This document shows, one piece after another, positions 1-8,428 of a DNA stretch of 64,000 nucleotides (positions within the stretch are counted from its first letter, which is position 1; every line of letters begins with the position of its first letter). Source of the stretch: Paractinoplanes durhamensis (GTDB lineage: Bacteria > Actinomycetota > Actinomycetes > Mycobacteriales > Micromonosporaceae); assembly GCF_016862175.1 (NCBI RefSeq), contig NZ_BOML01000021.1, positions 305,654 to 369,653 on the forward strand, read 5' to 3'. The translations under genes and the position numbers were made by a program. The notes under the pieces were generated by a model. The model saw nothing but the letters and a program-made list of their open reading frames with translations, was not told the origin of the DNA and ran no database searches.

Positions 1-331
1 CCAGGAACGGATAGCCGGACAGCCACAGCAGATCGGACGGGGTGACGTCGCCGAGCGGGCCGGCGAACCGGTCCAGCAGGTCGTAGAGGATGTCGCCGAC
101 CAGCCAGACGGTCAGCGCGGCGGTGATCAGCCGGTAGGCGCCGAGGCTCGGGCCGGAGATGTGGCGCAGGCCCAGCCACGCGCAGGCCACCACGACCGTG
201 AAGCCGGTGAGGTAGGCGATGTGCGCGGCGTTGGTGCCGGGCGCGAAGACCGACACCGACCCGGCGAGCGCGGCGAAGACCGGCACCGCGGCGGCCGGGA
301 CCCGCCGGTCAGCCGGCGCGAACAAGGTCAC
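1..331 (-). CDS. Membrane sensor protein, N-terminal part only (probably a GGDEF or GGDEF/EAL protein)
   Basis: Translation of the minus strand from a GTG at 331 stays open to the window edge for about 110 residues. It gives at least three hydrophobic segments, with a WLVGD patch and a WLSGYPFL patch. That pattern is typical of the N-terminal membrane domain found in many actinomycete diguanylate cyclase/phosphodiesterase proteins; the catalytic part lies outside the window. An AGGA ribosome-binding site precedes the GTG. The start lies inside the end of the upstream kinase/GGDEF gene (23-bp overlap), so the two are probably translated together. The output domain is an inference from family resemblance and from the GGDEF neighbour. 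Confidence 0.55.
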   Translation of the reverse strand, partial: MTLFAPADRRVPAAAVPVFAALAGSVSVFAPGTNAAHIAYLTGFTVVVACAWLGLRHISGPSLGAYRLITAALTVWLVGDILYDLLDRFAGPLGDVTPSDLLWLSGYPFL

Positions 332-3300
332 GACCGTCCTGCTTGGCCCGATAGAGCCCCTCGTCGGCGCGGCCGAGCAGGGTCGCCAGGTCGTCGTCCG
401 GCTTGAGGTCGGCGACCCCGATGCTGATCGTGACGGCCACCCGGCCGGCCGGCCCGCGGATGTCGAGTTCGGCGACGGTGCGGCGCAATCGCTCGGCGAT
501 TTCCATCGGGTCGCCCTCCATCTCGCTCATCACCAGCGCGAATTCTTCGCCACCGTAGCGGCACAGAGCATCGGGTTCACGTACCACCGCGCGGAGCGCT
601 TCGGCCACTGCCCGGATCACCTCGTCGCCGATCCCATGGCCGTACGTGTCATTGATGTTTTTGAAGTGGTCGATGTCCACCATCAGCCCGGCGAGCGAGC
701 GGTTGTTGCGCCGCGCCGTGGCCAGCTGGTTGCCGGCCCGCTCGGTGAAGTGCCGCCGGTTGAACAGGCCGGTCAGGGCGTCGGTGATGGCCAGCTGCTG
801 CACCTGGGCGAACAGCCGGGCGTTGTCGTAGGCGGTCGCACCCTGCCCGGCGAGCGCGGCCGCGATGTCCAGCTGCGCGGCGTCGAACTCGGCGCCGCCG
901 GCCACCAGCACACCGTGGGTGCCGCCGCGGGTGTTCAGCGGGACGGTCAGCCAAGCGGGCGCGCCGCCGAGCAGATCGGTGACGTCGGCGGGGGCATCCG
1001 CGGCGGTGCCGTTGCGGGGAACCGCGACCGCGCGGTCCGAGGGCGCGTCGACGATGTGCACGCTGTCCGCGCCGATCGTCCGCCGCACGAGATCGCGCAG
1101 CAGATCCAGGACCTGGTCGGGGTCGAGGGTGGCGGTCAGTTCCAGCATCGCCACCCGCAGCGTCTCGGCGGTGTCCCGCTGCCGGCGGGCCGCGTGCACG
1201 GCCACCTCGAGCTGGGCGGTCCGGGCGGTCTCCAGCGACACCGCGACCTGGCTGGTCACCGCGGCGAGGACGTCGACGTCCTGATCGGTGAAGACCCCCT
1301 TGGCGACCCGGCTGTCCAGGTAGACCACGCCGAGCAGACGGCCGTCCAGCTCCAGCGGGGCGATCATGATGCTGCGCAGGCCGTGCACGATGGCGCTCTC
1401 CGAGCCGAGCGCGGCGCCCTCGTCGCCGCCGGTGACCACGATCGGCTGCCGGTCCAGGCTTACCCGCTCGACCAGGCTGGCCGAGTAGCCGGTCAGCTCG
1501 GTCAGGTCGCCGTCGGCGGTGCGGCCGACGCTGAGCTGCAGCGCACCGTCCGCGCCGGTCAGGAACAGCACCGCGCGCTCGGCGGCGAACATGTGCAGGG
1601 TCTCGTCGAGGGCGATCCGGGCCAGCCGCTGCGGGTCGAGGACCCGGGCCGCGGCCGCGTTGACCTGCTGCAGCGCCTCCAGCCGGCGCCGGTAGCGGTC
1701 GGCACCGGCCGCTGACAGGCGCTGCCGCTGGGTGTCGTTGCGCCGATCCGGCACCACACCGGCGGACCGGTTGCCCCACTCCTGGTGGATCCACTGGGCC
1801 CGGCGCTCCCAGCCTTGCCGCTCGGCCAGCAGCAGCGCGAAGTCCGCCTGCTGCCGGCTCAGCTTCTCCTGCCCGGTCGCCCGCAGTGCCCGGGCCCGGA
1901 CCCGGGCGGCCTCGTAGTGGGCGAGCGGCGCGTCCAGGCCGGCCAGCACCCGTTCGGCCCGCGCCAGCCGGGCCAGCGCGCGGTCCGGCCGGCCGGACAG
2001 CTCGGCCAGGTTCGCCTCGACGATCTGGTGGTAGGTGCGCAGTAGCGGGTCGTTGGCCGCCTTACCCAGCCGCCGGGCGGCCGCGGTGGCCGCGCCGAGC
2101 AGCTCCGGCCGGCGGCGAGCCTGGGTGATCCGGCCGAACGACTCGTACACGAAGATCATCCGATGGGTGCCGAAGAGTGGGCCCAGCGGAACGCCGAACC
2201 GGTCGAAGGCGGCCATCGTGTCGTCCAGCACCGTGCCCAACTCGTCCTGCTCGACGGCGATCTGCATCGCCGCGGTCAGGTAGTGCACCCAGTACCCGAT
2301 GTCGGCGCCCTGCGGTGCCACCCCGGCCGGGATGAGCGGGGCGTCCGGCGTGCGGCCGAGGAGGCTGTGCGCCATCGCGGCGGCCAGGTCGTGCCCGATG
2401 AACGCGGCGGAACCGGACAGCCGGGACCGGCCGCGGGCGTTCCAGTCGAGCGCCTCCCGGGCGTACCCCTGGGCCAGTAGTTCGTGGGTGCGCAGCAGCG
2501 CCATGTTGGAGTAGTAGTCGAGCTCGATCCAGCGGCGTTCGGTCTCGATCAGCCGGCCCATCCCGGCCCAGGTCTTCTCCTCGCCGGCGGCCTTCGCGAA
2601 CGCGTGCATCCAGGCCACCGTCGCCGACAGCTTCGGGTCGTGCATCGTCGCGGCGAGCGCCGCGCCGCGCCGGAAGATCCGGTCGCGCCGGCCCGTCAAC
2701 TGCATGAAGCCGGCGAGCAGGCTGGTGCCGGTGTAGGCGAGGGCATACTCCGGTCCCGCGCCGAGACGATGCGCGGCGAGCGCCGGGCGCAGAGTCAGGA
2801 CCGGTGCGAACTGCGGCTGCAGACCCATCGAGGCCACGGTGACGCCTGTCTGGCACAACGCCATCTCCAGCAGCAACCGTTCGGCCGCGGCGCCGGTGAC
2901 CGGCTGCCGGCGCGGCCGGGGCACCCCGGTGAACACCCACCGCGCCAGCAGGCCGGCGGTCAGCAGGCCGAAGGCGGCCGGGTGGGTGGGCAGCGGCCGG
3001 CCGAGTTCGGACAGGCCACGATGGACGTACGTCATGGAGAGCTCGAGCTCCCAGCGGAGGCGGGCCGCGTTGGCCAGTTGCAGCAGCAGGGCGGCCCGGC
3101 GCAGCGGTTCCGTCTCCCGGGCCAGGGCCGGCTCCAGCCGCTCGCAGGCCGCCTCGGCCTGGCCCGCCGCGAGGTACGCGATGGCCAGCGCCTCGTCGAA
3201 CCGGCTGTCCGGCACACCGCCGCCGGCCTCGGCGACCGCCACCGCGGCGCGCAGGAAGGAGAGGGCGGCCCGCGGCGCGTTCTCGGCCAAGGCGAGCTGC

Positions 3301-5393
3301 CCGGCGGCCCAGCCGGTGGCGATCACCCGGTCCGGGGTGCGGTCCCGCTCGCCCTGGGCGTAGTGGCCGGCCACCGCGTAGACGGCGGCCGGGTCGGTGC
3401 CGGCCCGGGCGTCGAGGACCTCGGCGATGCGCTGGTGCAGCCGCCGCCGGCCGGCCGGGTCGACCGCGGACAGCAGCGACTCGCGGATCCGGTCGTGCAC
3501 GAAGGCGTAGCCGTCCGGGCCGGCGTGCAGCACCCCGCGCCGGGCGCCACCGGTCAGCGCCGGGCCCGGGTCGTGGCCGGCCACCTCGGCGAGCAGTCCG
3601 GCGTCGAACACCGAGCCGATCGCGGCGGCCGTGGTGAGAATCTCCACGACCGGCTCGCCGAGCCCGCCGATGCGAGCCAGCACCAGCTCGAACACGTCGG
3701 TGGGCAACTCGATCGACTGCAGCCGGCCGGTGTCGAGCTGCCAGCCGCCCCAGGACGGGCGCAGGGCGCCGGCGTCGACGAGCGCGTGCAGGTATTCGAG
3801 GGTGGTGAACGGGTTGCCGCCGCCGCGGGCGGCCAGCTCGGCCATCACCCCGGCGCTGACCGCCGACCCGGCCAGGTAGCCGGTCACCAGCTCGGCGATG
3901 CTCGCGTCGGGCAGCCGGCCGACCCGCACCCGCAGGTCGATCAGGTCGCCGAGGGCCGCGTCGAACGGCGCGACCGGGTCCGGGTCGTCGTCCCGCGCGG
4001 TCGCCAGGATCAGCAGCGGCGCGTCCGCGAGCTCGTCGGCGAGCCGGCGCAGCACGGCGCTGCTGGTCGCGTCCAGCCACTGCACGTCGTCGATCACCAG
4101 CAGCAGACCGCCGCGCCGGGTGGCCAGCGCGGTCAGGAACGAGGCGACCGCCGCGGCGAACTGGTCGTGCCGCTCGTCGGCGGCCAGCCGGGGTGCGTCC
4201 AGCATCAGCGCCAGCGTCGGCGACAGCGGGCGCAGCAGGCCGGCCCCGACGCCGGCCGCCTCGCGCAGCGCCTCGACGGCGGCCCCGCGCTGCTCGGCCG
4301 GCAGGTTGTTGATGGTGCGGAGGTAGCCGTCGATCGCGGCCCGCAGCGGCGCCAGCGGCAGCGCCGAGTCGTCGTCGCACTTGCCCGCCAGCACCAGGGC
4401 GCCGGCCGCCCGGGCCGCGTCGCCCAGCTGGGCGGCCAGCACGCTCTTGCCGCTGCCCGCGGAGCCGTGCAGCAGGACCGCACCGCCGCGGCCGTCCCGG
4501 GCCCGCTGCCAGCGCTCGGCCAGGGCGGCCCGCTCCCGGTCCCGGCCGACCAGCCGGGGCCCGTCACCGGCCGGCTCGGCGGTCAGCTCCTGGGCGGTCT
4601 GCACCCGATCGTCCGGATCCTTGGCCAGCAGCCGGCCGATCAGCTCGGCGAGGTCGGCGGGCAGGTCCGGCCGCCAGGAGCGGGGGTCGGGGGCGGGCGT
4701 GCCGGCGTGCAGGGCGAGCAGCTGCCCGACGTCGTCGGCGCTGAACGGCAGCCGGCCGGTCGCGCTCTGGAACAGCACCACGCCGAGCGAGTACAGGTCG
4801 GCCCGGCCGTCGACGGCCCGGGTCAGCATGCCGGTCTGCTCGGGGGCGGAGTAGTTGAAGGTGCCGATCACGGCCTCGTCCGGCGAGATGCTGGAGCGGG
4901 CGGCGGCCAGCCCGAAGTCGATCAGCCGGGCCCGGCCCGAGCCGGTGATGATGATGTTGGCGGGCTTGATGTCGCGGTGCACCAGGCCGGCCCGGTGGGC
5001 GGCGGCCAGCGCGCCCGCCACGTCGGCGGCCAGCCGGCGCAGCTCGATGTCGGTCAGCGGCCCGGCGGTCAGCCGCTGGGCGAGGGACTGCCCGTCGACG
5101 AACTCCAGCACCAGGTAGGGCGTCCCGTCGGTGGAGCCGGCGTCGAACACCCGCGGCACTCCGGGGTGATCGAGGCGGGCCAGCAGGGCGGCCTCGCGCT
5201 GGAAGCCGGCCGCCGCGGTGTCCGCGCCGGCGTCGCGCAGCACCTTCAGCGTGTAGTCCACGCCGTCGCGCCGGATCCGGTACACCGCGGTCTCCGCGCC
5301 GCGCCCGAGCTCGGCAACGAACTCGACGTCGTCACCGAAGCCCTCGGGCAGGCGGACCGGTGGCGCATACGCTGTCTGTTGCCGCTCGTTCAC
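309..5393 (-). CDS. Ser/Thr kinase - AAA ATPase - GAF - GAF - GGDEF diguanylate cyclase fusion
   Basis: This 1694-residue signalling protein begins with a Ser/Thr kinase: glycine loop near 30, Lys50, HRD with Asp141, DFG with Asp159, then APEQ. An AAA/NACHT-like ATPase follows, with P-loop GSAGSGKS and Walker B LLLVIDDVQW. A long helical repeat region comes next, then two GAF-like segments and a C-terminal GGDEF domain with an intact GGEEF signature at 1614-1618. The kinase-ATPase-GAF scaffold resembles cyanobacterial HstK-type kinases, but the output here is a diguanylate cyclase (GTP to c-di-GMP) instead of a histidine kinase. No signal peptide or membrane segment is seen, so it is probably cytoplasmic. 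The ligand sensed by the GAF domains cannot be told. Confidence 0.9.
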   Translation of the reverse strand: MNERQQTAYAPPVRLPEGFGDDVEFVAELGRGAETAVYRIRRDGVDYTLKVLRDAGADTAAAGFQREAALLARLDHPGVPRVFDAGSTDGTPYLVLEFVDGQSLAQRLTAGPLTDIELRRLAADVAGALAAAHRAGLVHRDIKPANIIITGSGRARLIDFGLAAARSSISPDEAVIGTFNYSAPEQTGMLTRAVDGRADLYSLGVVLFQSATGRLPFSADDVGQLLALHAGTPAPDPRSWRPDLPADLAELIGRLLAKDPDDRVQTAQELTAEPAGDGPRLVGRDRERAALAERWQRARDGRGGAVLLHGSAGSGKSVLAAQLGDAARAAGALVLAGKCDDDSALPLAPLRAAIDGYLRTINNLPAEQRGAAVEALREAAGVGAGLLRPLSPTLALMLDAPRLAADERHDQFAAAVASFLTALATRRGGLLLVIDDVQWLDATSSAVLRRLADELADAPLLILATARDDDPDPVAPFDAALGDLIDLRVRVGRLPDASIAELVTGYLAGSAVSAGVMAELAARGGGNPFTTLEYLHALVDAGALRPSWGGWQLDTGRLQSIELPTDVFELVLARIGGLGEPVVEILTTAAAIGSVFDAGLLAEVAGHDPGPALTGGARRGVLHAGPDGYAFVHDRIRESLLSAVDPAGRRRLHQRIAEVLDARAGTDPAAVYAVAGHYAQGERDRTPDRVIATGWAAGQLALAENAPRAALSFLRAAVAVAEAGGGVPDSRFDEALAIAYLAAGQAEAACERLEPALARETEPLRRAALLLQLANAARLRWELELSMTYVHRGLSELGRPLPTHPAAFGLLTAGLLARWVFTGVPRPRRQPVTGAAAERLLLEMALCQTGVTVASMGLQPQFAPVLTLRPALAAHRLGAGPEYALAYTGTSLLAGFMQLTGRRDRIFRRGAALAATMHDPKLSATVAWMHAFAKAAGEEKTWAGMGRLIETERRWIELDYYSNMALLRTHELLAQGYAREALDWNARGRSRLSGSAAFIGHDLAAAMAHSLLGRTPDAPLIPAGVAPQGADIGYWVHYLTAAMQIAVEQDELGTVLDDTMAAFDRFGVPLGPLFGTHRMIFVYESFGRITQARRRPELLGAATAAARRLGKAANDPLLRTYHQIVEANLAELSGRPDRALARLARAERVLAGLDAPLAHYEAARVRARALRATGQEKLSRQQADFALLLAERQGWERRAQWIHQEWGNRSAGVVPDRRNDTQRQRLSAAGADRYRRRLEALQQVNAAAARVLDPQRLARIALDETLHMFAAERAVLFLTGADGALQLSVGRTADGDLTELTGYSASLVERVSLDRQPIVVTGGDEGAALGSESAIVHGLRSIMIAPLELDGRLLGVVYLDSRVAKGVFTDQDVDVLAAVTSQVAVSLETARTAQLEVAVHAARRQRDTAETLRVAMLELTATLDPDQVLDLLRDLVRRTIGADSVHIVDAPSDRAVAVPRNGTAADAPADVTDLLGGAPAWLTVPLNTRGGTHGVLVAGGAEFDAAQLDIAAALAGQGATAYDNARLFAQVQQLAITDALTGLFNRRHFTERAGNQLATARRNNRSLAGLMVDIDHFKNINDTYGHGIGDEVIRAVAEALRAVVREPDALCRYGGEEFALVMSEMEGDPMEIAERLRRTVAELDIRGPAGRVAVTISIGVADLKPDDDLATLLGRADEGLYRAKQDGRDLVRAG

Positions 5394-5458
5394 GGCGTCT
5401 TTTTCGACCGCGCCGGTCCGGACCTGAACAGACGTATGGTCGGACGTTTTGCCGGACC

Positions 5459-5486
5459 GGCCCCGCCGCTCCGCCGCGGCGGGGCC
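5459..5486 (-). terminator. Hairpin terminator of the fungalysin gene
   Basis: A perfect 11-bp inverted repeat (GGCCCCGCCGC / GCGGCGGGGCC) with a 6-nt loop starts 7 nt after the stop of the M36 gene. No U-tract follows, as is usual in high-GC actinomycetes. It also isolates the kinase gene downstream. Confidence 0.6.
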
Positions 5487-5493
5487 GATTCCA

Positions 5494-8310
5494 CTATCCG
5501 CCGGCGCCGTAGACGCCGACCTCGACGGTGTCGACGTACGAGCAGCCGCTCAGGTCGCTCGGGCAGCTGCCGCCCTCGTCGGCGACCTGGGTGCCGAGCA
5601 TCGTGTAGCGCACTAACCGCACGCCGGTGGTGCCGGCCGACAGCGGCACCGCGGTGGCCCGGTCCCGGTCGGCCGGGCCGAAGTGCCCGCTCGCGGCCAC
5701 CGTCCAGGCGGTGCCGTCCGGCGACGTCTCCACCCGGTAGTCGCCGGTCGACGCGCTCGCGTCGTCACCGCAGTTGCCGGTCGGGTTGATCTCGACCGAG
5801 GTCAGGTCGATCGCGGCCGGCAGCTGGACGGTGATGAACCGCGGCTCGATCGCCGTGCCCTCGGTCAGCACCGCGTCGGTGCTCCAGCCGCTGCCCGGCG
5901 ACATGTCGATCGCCTGGCCCGGGCCGCAGCCGTACGCGGTGTAGTCGTCACCGCTGAAGTCGACCAGCTGCGCACCGCCCTGGGAGGCGGCCCAGTCCCG
6001 GCGGACCGCCCAGTCGACCGTGCCCGGCTGCTTGGTCACGGTGACCGTCCGGACCTGTCGTTCGTACCCGTTGCCGCTGGCGGCCACCTTGGGATACGTA
6101 CCCAGGAAGACGTTCTTGATCTGGTAGTTGCCGGCTGCGTCGGTGACCGCGGCGTAGGAACCGGCGAACCCGGAGCTGTGCCCGCCGAAGGTGACCGCGA
6201 CCCCGGCCGCCGGAAGCCCGGTGTCCCGGTCGGTGACCACGCCGGCGATCGAGCTCTTGGGCGAGCCGGCCGCGGGCGGCAGCGCGAAGTCCTCGATCGG
6301 CTCGGTGTCCGAGCCGTCGACCGTGGCGGCGAAGAAGCCCATGCCGCGCTTGGCGAAGACCTTCCAGATGCTGCCCTGGTGCTTGCCGCCGGCCACCACG
6401 CGGTCGGCGATCAGGATCGCGTTGCGCATGTCGAGGTACGACGGGTCGGCGGGGGAGAGCTCCATCGCCCGGGTGACCAGCGACTCGGACAGCCGGTAGC
6501 CGAGCGCGGTGCGCAGGTCCCACAGCGTCTGCGCCCAGATCTCGCCGTCCGCGTGCACCTCGGCGCCGCGCCGGGAGATCTTGCCGAAGTCGCCGTATGT
6601 GTATCCGCCGGTCCCGGCGGTCGCGGTGCCCGGGCAGACGGTCGCCGGAGCGCCGACCGTGCAGTCCAGCGGCTCGGTGCGGATCGTGTTCGCCCCGGCC
6701 GTCGTGTACTCGAAGACGACCAGCTCGCCCGGCTTGGCGGTGTCCTTCTCCAGGCCTTCCTTCTGCAGGTAGTCGTAGGCGTACCAGTCGCTCCAGGCCT
6801 CACCCATGGCGCCGGACTGCGGCCCGTTGAGGGTGGAGACGCCGGCCGCGTCGACGACGAGCCGGTTGGACAGGCCGTGGGTGTACTCGTGGTAGACCGA
6901 GGACGCCTCGTTGCCGGTGTCGGACGGCACGTACGGGTCCTCGTCCGGGGTGGTGTTCGCGGCCGGCTGCAGGTACATCTGCATGGTCGGCGGGGTGCCG
7001 TCCGGCGGGGTCGCCATGTTGGCGTTGTCGACGTGCGCGCCGTCCGGGAAGCCGTTGTCGGTGTCCGCCCCGTCCAGGTCGTTGACCTCGACCTGGTCGC
7101 CGTCGCGGGTCTCGAAGTTGCCGGCCGCCCGGGTGAACCCGATCGGCGCGGCCAGCAGGTGGTCGTGGAAGACCGAGGTGAAGTAGAGCAGCTGGGCACC
7201 GTCCATCGCCCGGTTCGCCTGCCACGAGTACGCCACCGCCGGGTCCCACGTGCACCGGAACTGCGCCGAGCACAGCGGCCCGGTGAACTCCTTGAACGGG
7301 TAGGTGAAGTGACCGGGCGAACTCGGCCCGACCTCTTCGCCGGCGTCGGCGACGTCGTTGTCGTTCACGTCCGAGAACACGTGCGACGAGTTGCCGGTCA
7401 GCGTCGTCGCCGACGGCGAGATCCAGCTGCCCAGGGAGACCCGCCGCTGCTTGCCGCCGGCCGGCGCGCCCGGGTAGTTGTCCCAGACCAGCGCGTCCGG
7501 CCCGGTGTCGTGGTCGGTGAGGCTCTGCCGGTAGAGGATCCGGCCGCTCGCCGCGTCGACGACGTGCAGGTAACCCGACTGCATGGTGAGCGTCTGATAG
7601 CCCAGCCGCAGCCCGCCGCTGGTCGGGAAGGCCACCAGGTGCGCCGTGTCGCTCGGCGTCGACCGGGTCTCCCGGGCGTCCCGGCGGGCGGTGTCCAGGG
7701 CCTGGCTGCCGGTCAGCTTCGCGCCGGCCAGCCCGGCCGGCACCTGCCGCACCGGCGAACCGGTCACCTGGATCAGCGCGCCGTTCCTGGCGACGTCGGC
7801 CCGGATGCCGTTGCCGAACACCGGCACGTCGCCGACCTGCTGCCGGAAGCTCAGGTGGTGGGTGCCCTCGATGTCCACATAGTCACGGCCGAGCTTGAGC
7901 GTGGCCGGGTCGACCCCGAACAGGTCGGCGTGCGCCGTGAGGTAGTCGCGGGCGATCCGCACGGCCGGCTTCCGGGACGGCCCGGTGAGGAAGCCGTCCA
8001 GCTTGGCCACCTGCCGGGGGGTGCCGGTCAGCGCGTCCATGTCGACGATGCCCTGCAGGCCGAGCGCGGCCCGCATGCTGCTGACCGCGGCCGGCGGCTT
8101 GGCCGCGAGCAGGGTCGCCGTGGCGTCGAGCAGCCCGGCGGTCGCCGGGTCGTGCCGCGCGTCGTAGTCGGCCGGGACAGGGGTCTTGCCCGGCGCGGGA
8201 GTGGGGTGGGGTGCCGCCGTCGCCGAGCCCGCGACGGTCACGGCCGGAACGAATCCGATGGCCAGGACCGCGGTGGCGGCGAGAAGCGTACGTCTGAGGT
8301 CGGTCGTCAC
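5494..8310 (-). CDS. Secreted M36 (fungalysin) metalloprotease with C-terminal accessory domains
   Basis: Predicted 938-residue extracellular zinc endopeptidase. From the GTG at 8310 the product opens with a charged start, a hydrophobic stretch and an Ala-rich cleavage region (signal peptide). A propeptide with FTP/PepSY character follows (about 60-270), then the M36 catalytic domain with zinc motif HEYTH at 474-478. After it comes a carboxypeptidase-regulatory-like beta-sandwich beginning SSIAGVVTDRDTG, and a C-terminal F5/8-type discoidin-like module. The reading frame is open further upstream, but those codons lie before the signal peptide and overlap the promoter region of the divergent gene, so the GTG is preferred despite a weak ribosome site. 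A terminator hairpin follows directly. Secreted protein degradation is the likely role. Confidence 0.88.
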   Translation of the reverse strand: MTTDLRRTLLAATAVLAIGFVPAVTVAGSATAAPHPTPAPGKTPVPADYDARHDPATAGLLDATATLLAAKPPAAVSSMRAALGLQGIVDMDALTGTPRQVAKLDGFLTGPSRKPAVRIARDYLTAHADLFGVDPATLKLGRDYVDIEGTHHLSFRQQVGDVPVFGNGIRADVARNGALIQVTGSPVRQVPAGLAGAKLTGSQALDTARRDARETRSTPSDTAHLVAFPTSGGLRLGYQTLTMQSGYLHVVDAASGRILYRQSLTDHDTGPDALVWDNYPGAPAGGKQRRVSLGSWISPSATTLTGNSSHVFSDVNDNDVADAGEEVGPSSPGHFTYPFKEFTGPLCSAQFRCTWDPAVAYSWQANRAMDGAQLLYFTSVFHDHLLAAPIGFTRAAGNFETRDGDQVEVNDLDGADTDNGFPDGAHVDNANMATPPDGTPPTMQMYLQPAANTTPDEDPYVPSDTGNEASSVYHEYTHGLSNRLVVDAAGVSTLNGPQSGAMGEAWSDWYAYDYLQKEGLEKDTAKPGELVVFEYTTAGANTIRTEPLDCTVGAPATVCPGTATAGTGGYTYGDFGKISRRGAEVHADGEIWAQTLWDLRTALGYRLSESLVTRAMELSPADPSYLDMRNAILIADRVVAGGKHQGSIWKVFAKRGMGFFAATVDGSDTEPIEDFALPPAAGSPKSSIAGVVTDRDTGLPAAGVAVTFGGHSSGFAGSYAAVTDAAGNYQIKNVFLGTYPKVAASGNGYERQVRTVTVTKQPGTVDWAVRRDWAASQGGAQLVDFSGDDYTAYGCGPGQAIDMSPGSGWSTDAVLTEGTAIEPRFITVQLPAAIDLTSVEINPTGNCGDDASASTGDYRVETSPDGTAWTVAASGHFGPADRDRATAVPLSAGTTGVRLVRYTMLGTQVADEGGSCPSDLSGCSYVDTVEVGVYGAGG

Positions 8311-8428
8311 CGCGCCAGCCTGGCAAAGCCATCGACCGCTATCAACAGCGGGATCACGATCAATTTCGATACGTGCCACGATGGCGGCTGGTTCCTGGCT
8401 TCGACCCTCCTGAATGGAAGGACGTGAC
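8311..8428. promoter_or_regulatory. Divergent promoter region between M36 protease and TAP-like hydrolase
   Basis: 118 bp separating two divergently transcribed genes for secreted peptidases. It is visibly less GC-rich around 8335-8375 (TATCAAC, ATCAATTTCGATA), as expected for promoters. No clear -35/-10 pair could be fixed by eye. Confidence 0.4.

Noticed and set aside
219..5789. Very long plus-strand frames opposite the kinase/GGDEF gene
   Set aside because: High GC leaves antisense frames open; they are Arg/Gly/Pro/His-rich with no motifs, while the minus frame has complete kinase, ATPase and GGDEF signatures.
5683..8427. Plus-strand 914-codon frame opposite the M36 gene
   Set aside because: Antisense shadow of a gene with a clear HEYTH motif; low-complexity composition.
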